64,000 bases of DNA from the NCBI RefSeq assembly GCF_014637085.1, contig NZ_BMEU01000014.1, forward strand, positions 1-64,000, written 5' to 3'. The notes beneath the pieces were generated by a model. That model had not been told where the DNA came from. It did not search any database and was given only the letters and a program-made list of their open reading frames with translations. The translations under genes and the position numbers were made by a program. This document shows, piece by piece, positions 1-9,333 of the stretch. This DNA is from Comamonas phosphati. GTDB taxonomy: Bacteria > Pseudomonadota > Gammaproteobacteria > Burkholderiales > Burkholderiaceae_C. Numbering within the stretch: position 1 is the first letter of the stretch; each line of letters begins with the position of its first letter.

Positions 1-117
1 TCCCATGGGCCATCGCCAATGGCATATCTTCTGGTCATACCACTTCACCTGGGTTCGGGCCTTTGGCCTTCAAGTCCAAAGGGGAGATTGATTGATGACA
101 GGCCCTAGGCGCCACGG
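1..117. other. Left edge, unassigned; possible 3' end of a gene
   Basis: One forward frame (from base 2) is open until a TGA near base 92 and is rich in aromatic residues (W, Y, F, H), but it is too short to identify. The text between that stop and yraN contains the palindrome CCTAGG. This could be the 3' end of a truncated gene, possibly a transposase, or plain intergenic DNA. I cannot decide from the window. Confidence 0.2.
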
Positions 118-531
118 CTACATGGCGTCGAACGCCGCCTTGAGCCACTCCACGCCGGGCCTGTCGCCCGAAGTGTCGACCAGCACCACGTCGAAGCGGC
201 AGGGCGGCGGCGCGCCGAGCCTCATCAGATAGTGCCTGGCGGCCAGCACGATGCGCTGCCGCTTGGCACCGCCTATGCTGGCCGCCGCGCCGCCAAAGCG
301 CTCGGTGTTGCGGCTGCGCACCTCGACAAAGACCAGGGACCCGTCGCGGTCGCGCAGGATCAGGTCGATTTCGCCGCCGCCGCGGCCCGGCGTCCGATAA
401 TTGCGCTCGACCAGCTTCAGGCCCCGGGCCTGCAGATAGGCCAGTGCCTGTGCTTCCGCCAGCTGCCCGCGCTGCGTGGTGGTTGCCGCAGAAGCGCCAG
501 GCCCGGCAGGCTTTTTTCCAAGGAAATCCAT
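118..531 (-). CDS. yraN: YraN family protein (UPF0102, endonuclease-like fold)
   Basis: The 137-residue protein has the usual length of the family. Members have a PD-(D/E)xK nuclease-like core but no settled role; some data link them to DNA processing or competence. The core is visible: a GEIDLI segment with E54 and D56, then VEVR at about residues 69-72. The first 20 residues are low-complexity. A GAGG ribosome site lies 6 bases before the ATG. That ATG (529-531) overlaps by one base the proposed TTG start of rsmI on the other strand, so each gene's ribosome site lies inside the other's first codons. yraN beside rsmI is a common arrangement in proteobacteria. Confidence 0.9.
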   Translation of the reverse strand: MDFLGKKPAGPGASAATTTQRGQLAEAQALAYLQARGLKLVERNYRTPGRGGGEIDLILRDRDGSLVFVEVRSRNTERFGGAAASIGGAKRQRIVLAARHYLMRLGAPPPCRFDVVLVDTSGDRPGVEWLKAAFDAM

Positions 532-1541
532 TGACTACCTCTTCAGGACTTACGCAAACAAGGATGCACCAAACGCCTTCCCCTCAAGCGAACGCCTTGC
601 CCAAGCCTGATTTGCGTAAGTCGTTTTCTTTCGCCTCCGCGCTCACAGCCGCGCGCGATGCGGCCGCGTCCCAGCATTATCCGCAGGGAGCCCTGTATGT
701 GGTGGCGACGCCTATCGGCAATCTGGCCGACATCAGCCTGCGCGCCCTGCATGTGCTGCAGATCGTGGACTGCGTGGCCTGCGAGGACACCCGCCATACC
801 CAGGGCATGCTGCGCAGCTACGGCCTGGACCGCCCGGGCAGCCAGCTGCTGGCCGTGCACCAGCACAACGAGGCCGAAGCCGCCCAGCAGGTCATCGCGC
901 GCCTGCAGCAAGGCGAGCGCATCGCCTACGTCAGCGATGCGGGCACGCCGGGCGTGAGCGACCCCGGCGCGCGCCTGTGCGCAGCCGTGCAGGCCGCGGG
1001 CCTGCGCGCCATTCCGCTGCCCGGGGCCAGCAGCGTGACCTCGGCCATCAGCGTGGCCGGCGCCGTCACGCCGGCCCAGGGCGAAAGCGGCTTTGTGTTC
1101 GCCGGCTTTCTGCCCACCAAGAATGCCGAGCGCCTGGCCGCCGTGCAGCAACTGGCCGGCGAGGCACGCTGCACGGTGCTGCTGGAGGCCCCGCACCGCA
1201 TCCTCGACCTGGCCCAGGCGCTGGCGCTGCTTGGCCAGCGCCCGGTGACGCTGGCGCGCGAGATCACCAAGCAGTTCGAGGACATCGCCACCATGCCGGC
1301 GGCCGAGCTGGCGGCCTGGCTGCAGGCCTCGCCCCAGCGCGTGAAGGGCGAGTTCGCCGTCGTGCTGCACCCCGTGGCCCGGCAGCAGGAATCGGGTGAA
1401 GCCGAGCGTGTGCTGCAGCTGCTGCTGGCCGAGCTGCCGACCAAGAGCGCCGTCAAGCTGGCCGCCGAAATCACCGGGGCCAGCCGCAACACGCTGTACG
1501 AGCGCGCGCTGGAGCTCAAGCGCGCAGCTGAGAGCGAATAA
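531..1541 (+). CDS. rsmI: 16S rRNA 2'-O-methyltransferase RsmI (cytidine 1402)
   Basis: RsmI methylates the ribose of C1402 in 16S rRNA using S-adenosylmethionine. Family motifs are clear: VATPIGNLADIS, CEDTR, SDAGTPGVSDPG and PLPGASSVTSAI. The proposed start is the TTG at 531, with AAGGA 6 bases upstream and the short N-terminus TTSS. The ATG at 564 is the alternative, but AAGG abuts it with no spacing. The reading frame then runs through a 76-bp palindromic repeat (547-622), which encodes about residues 6-31 before the conserved core begins around FSFASALTAARDAA. The repeat-encoded part is not expected in the family and looks like an in-frame insertion. The enzyme core appears intact. Confidence 0.9.
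   Translation: MTTSSGLTQTRMHQTPSPQANALPKPDLRKSFSFASALTAARDAAASQHYPQGALYVVATPIGNLADISLRALHVLQIVDCVACEDTRHTQGMLRSYGLDRPGSQLLAVHQHNEAEAAQQVIARLQQGERIAYVSDAGTPGVSDPGARLCAAVQAAGLRAIPLPGASSVTSAISVAGAVTPAQGESGFVFAGFLPTKNAERLAAVQQLAGEARCTVLLEAPHRILDLAQALALLGQRPVTLAREITKQFEDIATMPAAELAAWLQASPQRVKGEFAVVLHPVARQQESGEAERVLQLLLAELPTKSAVKLAAEITGASRNTLYERALELKRAAESE
547..622 (+). repeat. 76-bp palindromic repeat, copy 1 (inside rsmI 5' coding region)
   Basis: The element begins with GACTTACGCAAA and ends with its exact reverse complement TTTGCGTAAGTC. A second 76-bp copy lies at 40929-41004 in the opposite orientation. By eye, about 57 of 76 positions match between the two, with differences concentrated in the middle. 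The form is that of a miniature inverted-repeat or REP-like element without coding capacity of its own. Confidence 0.85.
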
Positions 1542-1586
1542 ACATCAAATCGGACACAAAGCAAGCCAGGAGCAGCTCAGGGGTAT

Positions 1587-2843
1587 TCACGCATACGCCA
1601 AGCCTGTGGCCACGCCGCCAAACAGATCACCCTCGACCTGCGGCACCCCAGGAAACTGCTGCCGCAAGGCATCGCGCAAGGTGCGCAATGCCGACGAACC
1701 GCCGGTCAGGTAGATGGCGTCGGGCGCAGCGACACCGGCCTGCTGCACGCATTCCGCCGCACAGGCCACGACCTGCTGCAGCAGCGCCTGCAGCAGGTCG
1801 CCCAGCACCTCAGGCGTGATTTCGGCCGCCAGATCCGGCTCCAGCCAGCCCAGCTCCACCGCCGCGGCCGCATGGCGGCTGGAGGCGGCGATCTTGGCCT
1901 GCTCCACGGCATTGGCCAGCCGATGGCCTTCGCGCGCGTCCAGCACCCGCATCAGGCGCTGGTACAGATGCAGATCCCGATAGTCGCTGCGCAGCGCGCG
2001 GGCCGCTGCCAGCGCCTTGGGCGAATAAAGCCACTGGATCAGATGCCAGGTGGACAGATCGAAGAACACGCTGCTGGGCACCTCGCGGCCGCTGGGCCCC
2101 AGGTGCCGGTAGCCCAGCAGCGGCATGAGCTGCTCGACATTGAGCCGGTGGTCGAAATCCGTGCCGCCGATATGCACGCCCGTGGTGGCCAGAATGTCCT
2201 GCGTGCGATCGGCATGCCGTGCCTGCGCGGGCCCCAGGCGCACCACGGTGAAGTCCGAGGTACCGCCGCCGATATCGACCACCAGCACCACGGCTTCGCG
2301 TTCCAGGCGCTGCTCGTAGTCCAGCGCGGCCGCAATCGGCTCGAGCTGGAAACTCACTTCGCCCAGCCCCGCCGTGCGCGCCGCGGCGGCCAGCGATTCC
2401 TGGGCCTGGCGGTCACGTTCGGGATGGGCGTCGACAAAATGCACCGGGCGGCCCAGCACCACGCGCTCGGGCAGGCGTCCATCCAGCGCCCGGCGGGTCT
2501 GGTCGGCCACGCGCTTGAGGAAGATGCCGATGATGTCCTGGTAGCTCACCAGCTTGCCATGCACCGCCGTCTTTTCCTGCAGCAGGCTGCTGCCCAGCAG
2601 GCTCTTGAGCGAGCGCATCAGCCGCCCCTCCTCGCCCTCCAGGTACTGGGCCATGGCGTCGCGGCCGAAATGCGTACGCTGCTCCTCGGTATTGAAGAAC
2701 AGGGCCGTGGGCATGCCCGTGGCGGCGGCGCCTTCCAGCGGCAGCAGCCGCGCGGCCTGGCCTGGCGCACGGTAGGCCGCGGCCGAGTTGGAAGTGCCAA
2801 AGTCAATGCCCAGCGTGCCGGGAACGGTCAATACATCTGCCAT
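1587..2843 (-). CDS. Hsp70 family protein, YegD-like putative chaperone
   Basis: The 418-residue protein has an actin/Hsp70-type ATPase domain. Phosphate-1 loop GIDFGTSNS lies at about residues 12-20, phosphate-2 loop VVDIGGGTSDF near residue 200, and an adenosine-binding LTGGSSALRTL near the C-terminus. It ends soon after the ATPase domain, so it lacks the canonical DnaK substrate-binding domain, as YegD proteins do. Client and role are unknown. It is convergent with rsmI, only 45 bases away. A terminator lies upstream, between it and the tRNA, so it probably has its own promoter, which I could not identify. Confidence 0.85.
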   Translation of the reverse strand: MADVLTVPGTLGIDFGTSNSAAAYRAPGQAARLLPLEGAAATGMPTALFFNTEEQRTHFGRDAMAQYLEGEEGRLMRSLKSLLGSSLLQEKTAVHGKLVSYQDIIGIFLKRVADQTRRALDGRLPERVVLGRPVHFVDAHPERDRQAQESLAAAARTAGLGEVSFQLEPIAAALDYEQRLEREAVVLVVDIGGGTSDFTVVRLGPAQARHADRTQDILATTGVHIGGTDFDHRLNVEQLMPLLGYRHLGPSGREVPSSVFFDLSTWHLIQWLYSPKALAAARALRSDYRDLHLYQRLMRVLDAREGHRLANAVEQAKIAASSRHAAAAVELGWLEPDLAAEITPEVLGDLLQALLQQVVACAAECVQQAGVAAPDAIYLTGGSSALRTLRDALRQQFPGVPQVEGDLFGGVATGLAYA

Positions 2844-2896
2844 GGTCGTTATCGAAACAAAAGCTGCTGGCGCCTGAACATGAACGGCAAAAACAA

Positions 2897-2925
2897 AAAC
2901 GCCCGCTGTTGTCAGCGGGCGTTTT
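2897..2925 (-). terminator. Intrinsic terminator of the initiator tRNA gene
   Basis: A 13-bp GC-rich stem around a TTGT loop; on the minus strand it is followed by a T-rich run. It lies 5 bases beyond the tRNA CCA end. Confidence 0.85.
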
Positions 2926-2930
2926 CAATT

Positions 2931-3007
<77 letters not shown>

Positions 3008-3017
3008 GTAATTCCAA

Positions 3018-3026
3018 ATTATAGCA
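3018..3026 (-). promoter_or_regulatory. Extended -10 promoter of tRNA-fMet
   Basis: Minus-strand TGCTATAAT, a perfect extended -10 element, ends 10 bases before the tRNA 5' end. No good -35 hexamer is visible. It overlaps a small hairpin (3024-3041) that may end rplQ transcription. Confidence 0.6.
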
Positions 3027-3047
3027 GGCTTTTGGGCCTGCCCTGGC

Positions 3048-3434
3048 TTATTCAGCCTTGGCTTCAGCGGCTTCTTCAGCGCGCTCGACCAGTTCCACAT
3101 AGGCCATGGGGGCGTTGTCGCCCACGCGGAAGCCCATCTTCAGGATACGGGTGTAGCCGCCGGGACGCTTGGCGTTGCGGGGACCCAGCACGTTGAACAG
3201 CTTGGTCACGCTGTCGCGGTCGCGCAGGCGGTCGAAAGCCAGACGGCGGTTGGCAACGGTGTCAACCTTGGCCAGGGTGATCATGGGCTCGATGACCTTG
3301 CGCAGTTCCTTGGCCTTGGGGACCGTGGTCTTGATCGCTTCGTGTGCGATCAGCGAGTTCATCATGTTCTGCAGCATCGCCTTGCGATGCGAAGAAGTGC
3401 GATTCAGTTTGCGGAGGCCGTGACCGTGACGCAT
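3048..3434 (-). CDS. rplQ: 50S ribosomal protein L17
   Basis: The 128 residues begin [12 protein letters not shown] and carry the family segments HRKAMLQNM and [11 protein letters not shown]-like ([16 protein letters not shown]). L17 sits near the peptide exit tunnel. It is the last gene of the alpha operon, 134 bases after rpoA, and ends just before the tRNA-fMet promoter. The C-terminal tail is A/E-rich. Confidence 0.98.
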   Translation of the reverse strand: MRHGHGLRKLNRTSSHRKAMLQNMMNSLIAHEAIKTTVPKAKELRKVIEPMITLAKVDTVANRRLAFDRLRDRDSVTKLFNVLGPRNAKRPGGYTRILKMGFRVGDNAPMAYVELVERAEEAAEAKAE

Positions 3435-3568
3435 GGTGCTTTTCCTTTGATCTGTCGATCTTTTCTAAATTAGATCGGGCAGCCGTATCAGGTACTGCCC
3501 GAGGCACTGTTCCGCTTCAGCGGAACTCAATGACTCCACCGCGAAAGCGGAGCCTTTGATTATAGCGA
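3435..3568 (-). other. rpoA-rplQ spacer with tandem hairpins
   Basis: Read on the minus strand this 134-bp spacer holds a stem CTCCGC/GCGGTGGAG, a perfect GTTCCGCT/AGCGGAAC stem, and a longer CGGGCAG/CTGCCCG stem. No T-run follows. They may be processing or attenuation structures. A TATAAT close to the rpoA stop lacks a matching -35. Confidence 0.5.
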
Positions 3569-4567
3569 TTAACGCTTTTCCAGGCCGGCAGGCGGCCAGT
3601 TCTCGAGCTTCATGCCCAGCGTCAGACCGCGGGAAGCCAGGACTTCCTTGATCTCGTTGAGCGACTTGCGACCCAGGTTCGGGGTCTTGAGCAGCTCGTT
3701 TTCGGTACGCTGGATGAGGTCGCCGATGTAGTAGATGTTCTCTGCCTTGAGGCAGTTGGCCGAACGCACGGTGAGTTCCAGCTCGTCCACGGGACGCAGC
3801 AGGATGGGATCGAACGAGGTTGCGGCACCGCGGCCGCCGGCCGGAGCGTCGAACACGCTGGCGATGTCGCCGCCGTCGAGCTGGGCGAAAACAGCCAGCT
3901 GTTCCACCAGGATCTTGGCGGAAGCGCGTACGGCGTCTTCAGCGGTGATGGCACCGTTGGTTTCGATTTCCAGAACCAGCTTGTCCAGATCGGTACGCTG
4001 TTCCACGCGGGCGGATTCGACGGCGTAGCTCACGCGCTTGACGGGCGAGAACGAAGCGTCCAGCACGATGCGGCCGATCGACTTGGTCGACTCGTCGCCG
4101 TAGCGGCGCACGTTGCCGGGCACATAGCCACGACCCTTTTCCACCTTGATCTGCATGTCCAGCTTGCCGCCCTGCGACAGGTTGGCGATGACATGATCAG
4201 GGTTGACGATTTCCACGTCGTGGGGCGTCTGGATGTCGCGCGCCGTGACAACGCCTTCGCCGTCCTTGCGCAGGCTCAGCGTGACTTCGTCGCGGTTGTG
4301 CAGCTTGAACACCACACCCTTGAGGTTCAGCAGGATGTTGACCACATCTTCCTGGACACCATCGATCGAGGAGTACTCGTGCAGCACTCCAGCAATCGTA
4401 ACTTCCGTCGCTGCGTAACCCACCATGGACGAGAGCAGGACACGGCGCAGGGCGTTGCCCAGCGTATGGCCGTAGCCGCGCTCAAACGGCTCCAGAACCA
4501 CCTTGGCACGATTGTGGCCAAGCTGTTCGACATTGATTGTCTTGGGCTTCAGCAAATTGGTTTGCAT
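3569..4567 (-). CDS. rpoA: RNA polymerase subunit alpha
   Basis: The 332-residue protein is full length. The N-terminal dimerisation/assembly domain contains [21 protein letters not shown] and the C-terminal domain contains the helix-hairpin-helix that contacts UP elements and activators ([19 protein letters not shown]). The two are joined by a linker around residues 233-250 rich in G and A. It lies between rpsD and rplQ as in other alpha operons; the 113-bp spacer before it contains an 8-bp CCCACGGC/GCCGTGGG stem. Confidence 0.99.
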   Translation of the reverse strand: MQTNLLKPKTINVEQLGHNRAKVVLEPFERGYGHTLGNALRRVLLSSMVGYAATEVTIAGVLHEYSSIDGVQEDVVNILLNLKGVVFKLHNRDEVTLSLRKDGEGVVTARDIQTPHDVEIVNPDHVIANLSQGGKLDMQIKVEKGRGYVPGNVRRYGDESTKSIGRIVLDASFSPVKRVSYAVESARVEQRTDLDKLVLEIETNGAITAEDAVRASAKILVEQLAVFAQLDGGDIASVFDAPAGGRGAATSFDPILLRPVDELELTVRSANCLKAENIYYIGDLIQRTENELLKTPNLGRKSLNEIKEVLASRGLTLGMKLENWPPAGLEKR

Positions 4568-4680
4568 GCAGACTTCCTCTCAATACCCCCGGCTCGTTAC
4601 ACCGGTAAGGCTGGTGAAGCACCCACGGCACGATGCCTCGCGCCGTGGGGACGGTTTTACAGAAATGTCGCTGCCAAGAA

Positions 4681-5304
4681 TTAACGCGAGTACAGTTCAA
4701 CGATCAGGGATTCGTTGATGTCGGCGCCGAATTCGTCGCGGTCAGGAGACTTCTTGAAAGTGCCTTCTGCCTTGTCGGTGGCCACTTCCACCCATGCGGG
4801 GAAACCCACTTGAGAAGCCAGTTGCAGGGCTTCGACCACGCGAGCCTGCTTCTTGGACTTTTCACGCACGGCGACCAGGTCACCCACCTTCACGGAGTAG
4901 GAGGGGATGTTCACGGCCAGGCCGTTCACGGTGATGGCCTTGTGCGAAACCAGCTGGCGAGCTTCCGAGCGGGTCGAGCCGAAGCCCATGCGGTACACGA
5001 CGTTGTCCAGACGCGATTCGAGCAGCGTCAGCAGGTTGGCGCCGGTGTTGCCGCGCTTGCGCTCGGCCGCTTCGAAGTAGCGGCGGAATTGTTTTTCCAG
5101 CACGCCGTACATGCGCTTGACCTTCTGCTTTTCACGCAGTTGCAGACCGTAGTCGGAGGTACGCTGACCGGAAGTGCGGCCGTGCTGGCCGGGCTTGGTG
5201 TCGAACTTTGCCTTGTCAGCGATGGAGCGACGGGCGCTCTTCAGGAACAGATCGGTGCCTTCGCGGCGGGAGAGTTTGGCCTTGGGGCCGATATAGCGTG
5301 CCAC
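4681..5304 (-). CDS. rpsD: 30S ribosomal protein S4
   Basis: The 207-residue protein begins [16 protein letters not shown] and contains the S4 RNA-binding domain ([27 protein letters not shown]). S4 is a primary 16S binder and, in Escherichia coli, the translational repressor of the alpha operon. Here it is the fourth gene of the alpha segment (rpmJ-rpsM-rpsK-rpsD-rpoA-rplQ). The zinc-free form is used: no CxxC cluster is present in the N-terminus. Confidence 0.99.
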   Translation of the reverse strand: MARYIGPKAKLSRREGTDLFLKSARRSIADKAKFDTKPGQHGRTSGQRTSDYGLQLREKQKVKRMYGVLEKQFRRYFEAAERKRGNTGANLLTLLESRLDNVVYRMGFGSTRSEARQLVSHKAITVNGLAVNIPSYSVKVGDLVAVREKSKKQARVVEALQLASQVGFPAWVEVATDKAEGTFKKSPDRDEFGADINESLIVELYSR

Positions 5305-5393
5305 TTGATTTCCTTTGTTTCATCTGCCGTGCACAAACACGGGAGCCGCCCTCGATGCTAAAAGCACCTGGGCGGCGGTGGGCTTGATTAAGA

Positions 5394-5798
5394 TTAAATA
5401 CGACGACGCTTTTGAGGGCGGCAGCCGTTGTGGGGAACCGGCGTCACGTCCGCGATGGAAGTGATGCGGATGCCCAGAGCACCCAGGGCGCGCACCGAGG
5501 ATTCACGGCCGGGACCGGGACCCTTGATTTCGACGTCCAGGTTCTTGATGCCCTGTTCGATAGCCGCACGACCAGCCACTTCCGAAGCCACCTGGGCTGC
5601 GAAGGGAGTCGACTTGCGCGAACCCTTGAAGCCCTGGCCACCCGACGAGGCCCACGACAGAGCGTTGCCTTGGCGGTCGGTGATGGTGATGATCGTGTTG
5701 TTGAACGAAGCGTGCACGTGTGCAATGCCGTCCGAAATGTTCTTACGGACCTTCTTGCGAACGCGGGCTGCTGCGTTGTTAGCGGGAGACTTAGCCAT
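5394..5798 (-). CDS. rpsK: 30S ribosomal protein S11
   Basis: The 134-residue protein has the S11 core [23 protein letters not shown] and the basic C-terminus CRPQKRRRI. It forms part of the platform of the 30S subunit near the E site and the anti-Shine-Dalgarno end. The gene follows rpsM by 20 bases. The 89-bp spacer to rpsD contains a GCCGCCC/GGGCGGC stem. Confidence 0.99.
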   Translation of the reverse strand: MAKSPANNAAARVRKKVRKNISDGIAHVHASFNNTIITITDRQGNALSWASSGGQGFKGSRKSTPFAAQVASEVAGRAAIEQGIKNLDVEIKGPGPGRESSVRALGALGIRITSIADVTPVPHNGCRPQKRRRI

Positions 5799-5818
5799 AG
5801 TGATCTCTCAATCTCTCT

Positions 5819-6184
5819 TTATTTCTTCAAAGCCGCTGCGCCCTTGCGCGGACCCTTGCGGGTACGGGCATTCGTGCGGGTACGTTGACCGCGCATGGGC
5901 AGGCCGCGACGATGACGGAAACCGCGGTAGCAGCCGATGTCCATCAGACGCTTGATGTTCATCGTGGTTTCACGACGCAGATCACCTTCCAGCGTCAGGG
6001 GAGCCAGTTGGTCGCGGATCTTTTCCAGATCGGCGTCCGTCAGATCCTTGATCTTCTTGGAATACTCGATGCCGCAGGCTTCGCAGATCTTGCGAGCTGT
6101 TGTACGACCGATGCCGAAGATGGCGGTCAGGCCGATTTCAGCATGCTTGTGCGGCGGGATGTTAATGCCAGCAATACGTGCCAT
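5819..6184 (-). CDS. rpsM: 30S ribosomal protein S13
   Basis: The 121-residue protein begins [19 protein letters not shown] and has the helix-two-turn-helix core ([18 protein letters not shown]) and the lysine/arginine-rich C-terminal tail that reaches the P-site tRNA ([15 protein letters not shown]). The gene follows rpmJ by 22 bases and opens the alpha operon proper. Confidence 0.99.
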   Translation of the reverse strand: MARIAGINIPPHKHAEIGLTAIFGIGRTTARKICEACGIEYSKKIKDLTDADLEKIRDQLAPLTLEGDLRRETTMNIKRLMDIGCYRGFRHRRGLPMRGQRTRTNARTRKGPRKGAAALKK

Positions 6185-6206
6185 ATTAGTCCTCTAATGC
6201 TTTCAA

Positions 6207-6320
6207 TCAACCTTGGCGCTGCTTGTGGCGCTGGTCCGTGCAGATCACGCGCACAACACCTTTGCGACGGATGATCTTGCAGTTACGGCAGATTTTCTTG
6301 ACCGAAGCCGAAACTCTCAT
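6207..6320 (-). CDS. rpmJ: 50S ribosomal protein L36
   Basis: This 37-residue protein starts [20 protein letters not shown] and ends in DQRHKQRQG. It is the zinc-ribbon form: Cys11, Cys14, Cys27 and His32 form the CCCH metal site. It is read from minus-strand bases 6320 to 6207, stop TGA, between secY and rpsM. In many betaproteobacteria infA sits directly before rpmJ; the 121 bp here cannot hold it. Confidence 0.97.
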   Translation of the reverse strand: MRVSASVKKICRNCKIIRRKGVVRVICTDQRHKQRQG

Positions 6321-6415
6321 TTCATTCTCCTAAAACTTTCCATCCACTATCGGCCTATCGACCTGGGACACATTGCCCGCGATAGATCTCGATGGGCGTC
6401 TACTAACTTTTGGCA

Positions 6416-6435
6416 GGCTGCCCACCCGGGCAGCC
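6416..6435 (-). terminator. Hairpin just after secY (weak terminator or processing site)
   Basis: A perfect 8-bp stem GGCTGCCC/GGGCAGCC with a 4-base loop begins 6 bases beyond the secY stop on the minus strand. There is no clear U-run, so partial termination or RNA processing between the spc and alpha segments is more likely than full termination. Confidence 0.45.
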
Positions 6436-6441
6436 TTGTCA

Positions 6442-7755
6442 TCAAATACCAGCCTTGAAGTTCGCTTTTTTCAGGAGCGACTCGTATTGCTGCGACATCA
6501 CGTAGTTCTGAACCTGCGCCATGAAGTCCATCGTCACCACCACAATAATCAGCAGCGATGTGCCACCGAAGTAAAACGGAACGTTGTACTTCAGGATCAT
6601 GAATTCGGGCAACAAGCACACGAAGGTAATGTAGATCGCGCCAGCCAGTGTCAGGCGAACCAGAATCTTGTCAATGTAGCGTGCCGTCTGGTCGCCAGGA
6701 CGGATCCCGGGGATGAAAGCGCCACTCTTCTTCAGGTTGTCGGCTGTTTCCCGGCTGTTGAAGACCAGGGCCGTGTAGAAGAAGCAGAAGAAAATGATTG
6801 CGGTAGCGTAAAGGATGACATAGATCGGCTGACCAGGGGTCAACGTGCTCGCAATATCCTTCAGCCAGCGCATGGATTCTCCCGCACTGAACCAATTCAC
6901 CACCGTCGCGGGCAGCAAGATGATCGAGGAAGCGAAGATGGGAGGAATGACCCCGGCCATGTTCAGCTTCAGCGGCAAGTGCGAAGACTGTCCGCCATAC
7001 ACCTTGTTTCCGACCTGACGACGAGCGTAATTCACCAGGATCTTGCGTTGGCCTCGCTCGACAAACACGACGAAGTACGTCACGCCCGCCACCACGAGAA
7101 CAATGAAGATCGCAGCCAGGATGCTCATGGCACCGGTGCGCACCAGCTCCAGCAGACCGCCGATGGAGTTCGGCAGACCTGCGGCGATACCTGCAAAGAT
7201 CAGGATCGAGATACCGTTGCCCAGACCACGTTCCGTAATCTGTTCACCGAGCCACATCAGGAATATGGTGCCGGCCGTGAGGCTGACCACCGCCGTGAGG
7301 CGGAAGCCGAAGCCCGGGCTCAGAACCAGTCCTGCGGAGCTTTCCAGGGCGACGGCAATACCCAGGGACTGAAAAATCGCCAGGCCCAGAGTGCCGTAGC
7401 GGGTGTACTGGGTAATCTTGCGACGACCCGCTTCACCTTCCTTTTTCAGCTGCTCGAATGTCGGGACCACATAGGTCATGAGCTGCATGATGATCGATGC
7501 CGAGATGTACGGCATGATCCCCAGTGCGAACACCGTGAAACGCGAGAGCGCTCCACCCGAGAACATGTTGAACAGATTGAGAATGCCGCCCTGCTGGCCA
7601 TTGAACAGCTGCTGCAGCTGCGCTGGATCGATGCCCGGCACGGGGATATGCGCCCCGATACGGTAGACGATCAGCGCGAGCAACAGAAAAACCAGTCGAC
7701 GCTTGAGATCGCCGAACTTCCCGGTTTTTGCAATTTGAGCTGCGCTAGTAGCCAC
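6442..7755 (-). CDS. secY: Protein translocase subunit SecY
   Basis: The 437-residue protein is the channel subunit of the SecYEG translocon in the inner membrane. Ten hydrophobic segments are expected and visible. Family motifs include the N-terminal [22 protein letters not shown], the plug region near [15 protein letters not shown], and the cytoplasmic loop [17 protein letters not shown] used in SecA and ribosome binding. It follows rplO by 24 bases, as in other spc operons. Confidence 0.99.
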   Translation of the reverse strand: MATSAAQIAKTGKFGDLKRRLVFLLLALIVYRIGAHIPVPGIDPAQLQQLFNGQQGGILNLFNMFSGGALSRFTVFALGIMPYISASIIMQLMTYVVPTFEQLKKEGEAGRRKITQYTRYGTLGLAIFQSLGIAVALESSAGLVLSPGFGFRLTAVVSLTAGTIFLMWLGEQITERGLGNGISILIFAGIAAGLPNSIGGLLELVRTGAMSILAAIFIVLVVAGVTYFVVFVERGQRKILVNYARRQVGNKVYGGQSSHLPLKLNMAGVIPPIFASSIILLPATVVNWFSAGESMRWLKDIASTLTPGQPIYVILYATAIIFFCFFYTALVFNSRETADNLKKSGAFIPGIRPGDQTARYIDKILVRLTLAGAIYITFVCLLPEFMILKYNVPFYFGGTSLLIIVVVTMDFMAQVQNYVMSQQYESLLKKANFKAGI

Positions 7756-7779
7756 GGATGTCTTCTTTCAGAACATTAA

Positions 7780-8211
7780 TCAGGCGATGCTGCCGCCGGC
7801 AGCTTCGATGGCAGCCTTGGCACCGGCAGTAGCGCCGATACCGTTGAGCTTGACAGCCTTGGTGATTTCACCGCTCTTGATGACCTTGACCACCTTGGCG
7901 ATTGCACCCACCAGACCGGCTTGCTTCAGGGCAGCCAGATCGACTTCGGCCAGGCCGAGCTGCTCCAGCTCGGACAGGTTCACTTCTGCATTGAACTTCA
8001 GCAGATGCGACTTGAAGCCACGCTTGGGCAGACGGCGCTGCAGAGGCATTTGACCGCCTTCGAAGCCCACCTTGTGGTAGCCACCCGAACGAGACTTCTG
8101 GCCCTTGTGACCACGACCGGCGGTCTTGCCCAGACCGGAGCCGATGCCGCGGCCGACACGGCGCTTGGCGTGCTTGGAGCCATCTGCAGGCTTGATGCTA
8201 TTGAGTTCCAT
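7780..8211 (-). CDS. rplO: 50S ribosomal protein L15
   Basis: The 143-residue protein begins [20 protein letters not shown] and has the glycine-rich basic segment [22 protein letters not shown] typical of L15. I chose the third of three tandem start-like codons (TTG-ATG-ATG) because GAAAGG then lies 7 bases upstream. It is followed by secY. Confidence 0.97.
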   Translation of the reverse strand: MELNSIKPADGSKHAKRRVGRGIGSGLGKTAGRGHKGQKSRSGGYHKVGFEGGQMPLQRRLPKRGFKSHLLKFNAEVNLSELEQLGLAEVDLAALKQAGLVGAIAKVVKVIKSGEITKAVKLNGIGATAGAKAAIEAAGGSIA

Positions 8212-8222
8212 CATCAATCCTT

Positions 8223-8405
8223 TCAGAGAACCTTCACCAAGTAGGCGATCTTGTTAATCATGCCGCGCACTTCAGGAGTGTCCTGCAGTTCGCTGACGCT
8301 GTTCAGCTTACGCAGACCCAGGCCACGCACAGTCGCACGGTGCGACTCCTTGGTGCCGATGGGGCTACGAACCAGCTGAACCTTGACAGTTTGTTGTGTT
8401 GTCAT
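8223..8405 (-). CDS. rpmD: 50S ribosomal protein L30
   Basis: The 60-residue protein contains the L30 signature [20 protein letters not shown] and ends LVKVL. It belongs to the bacterial short L30 form. It lies between rpsE and rplO with 14- and 11-base gaps, so it is part of the same transcript. Confidence 0.98.
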   Translation of the reverse strand: MTTQQTVKVQLVRSPIGTKESHRATVRGLGLRKLNSVSELQDTPEVRGMINKIAYLVKVL

Positions 8406-8419
8406 GTGCTGGTCTCCGA

Positions 8420-8941
8420 TCAGGCGGTGAAGATGTCTTCAACCGACTTGCCGCGCTTTGCTGCCACGTTCGCAGGGGTCGTGGAGTTCTTCAAAGCGTC
8501 GAAAGTTGCGCGAACCATGTTGTAGGGGTTCGACGAACCATGGCTCTTGGCCACGATGTCGGTGATACCCACCACTTCAAAAACAGCGCGCATAGGGCCG
8601 CCAGCGATGATGCCGGTACCCTTGGGAGCTGGGTGCAACTCAACCTTGGCTGCGCCGTGATGACCCTTCACCGAGTGGTGAATGGTGCCGCTCTTCAGTG
8701 CAACCTTCATCAGGTTGCGACGGCATTCTTCCATCGCTTTTTGCACGGCAGCAGGCACTTCCTTGGACTTGCCCTTGCCCATGCCAACGCGACCGTCACC
8801 GTCGCCAACCACGGTCAGTGCAGCGAAGCCGAGAATACGACCACCCTTCACAACCTTGGTGACGCGGTTCACCGCGATCATTTTTTCGCGCAGACCGTCG
8901 TCATTGCCTTGGTCTTGCACCTTGGGGGAAAACTTTGCCAT
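8420..8941 (-). CDS. rpsE: 30S ribosomal protein S5
   Basis: The 173-residue protein contains the double-stranded RNA-binding S5 domain ([20 protein letters not shown]) and the C-terminal fold with [19 protein letters not shown]5 contributes to decoding accuracy and mRNA entry. It follows rplR in the canonical spc order. Confidence 0.99.
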   Translation of the reverse strand: MAKFSPKVQDQGNDDGLREKMIAVNRVTKVVKGGRILGFAALTVVGDGDGRVGMGKGKSKEVPAAVQKAMEECRRNLMKVALKSGTIHHSVKGHHGAAKVELHPAPKGTGIIAGGPMRAVFEVVGITDIVAKSHGSSNPYNMVRATFDALKNSTTPANVAAKRGKSVEDIFTA

Positions 8942-8956
8942 TTCTATCCGCTCCGC

Positions 8957-9322
8957 TTAGAACTGCAGGCCCGCTTCACGAGCGGCCTCTGCCAAAGCCT
9001 TCACGCGGCCGTGGTATGCGAAACCGGCGCGGTCGAAAGCCACTTTCTCAACGCCGGCAGCCTTAGCCTTCTCGGCAATGCGCTTGCCGATCAGCGTAGC
9101 GGCAGCCACGTTGCCACCCTTGCCTGCACCGCCGAGTTGCGAGCGCACTTCGGCTTCTGCAGTGGAGGCCGAAGCCAGCACCTTGGTGCCGTCTTCCGAA
9201 ACCACGGAGGCGTAGATATGGAGGTTGGTACGGTTCACGCTCAGACGCGCCACGCCTTGCTGGGCAATGCGGATACGAGTCTGACGGGCACGGCGCAGAC
9301 GCTGCTCTTTCTTGTTCAACAT
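8957..9322 (-). CDS. rplR: 50S ribosomal protein L18
   Basis: The 121-residue 5S rRNA-binding protein begins [19 protein letters not shown] and ends AAREAGLQF. Two ATGs are adjacent; the second gives AAGGAG a 7-base spacing and the usual family N-terminus. It forms the 5S RNP with L5, whose gene is also in this operon. Confidence 0.97.
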   Translation of the reverse strand: MLNKKEQRLRRARQTRIRIAQQGVARLSVNRTNLHIYASVVSEDGTKVLASASTAEAEVRSQLGGAGKGGNVAAATLIGKRIAEKAKAAGVEKVAFDRAGFAYHGRVKALAEAAREAGLQF

Positions 9323-9333
9323 CATGCAGCTCC

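Noticed and set aside
1-117. Insertion-sequence end at the left edge
   Set aside because: Only about 30 codons and one possible terminal repeat are visible; not enough to call an insertion sequence.
564-566. ATG as the start of RsmI
   Set aside because: AAGG abuts the ATG with no spacing, and the codon lies inside a repeat. The TTG at 531 with a proper ribosome site is better, although not proven.
543-1370. Long reverse-strand frame within rsmI
   Set aside because: It is an arginine- and glycine-rich shadow of the GC-rich coding strand, without family motifs.
1550-1586. Possible remnant of a family B repeat between rsmI and the Hsp70 gene
   Set aside because: Only CAGCTCAGGGGT resembles the repeat end; too short to claim.
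3540-3570. TATAAT after rpoA as an internal promoter for rplQ
   Set aside because: No -35 element at suitable spacing; the match could be chance in an AT-rich spacer.
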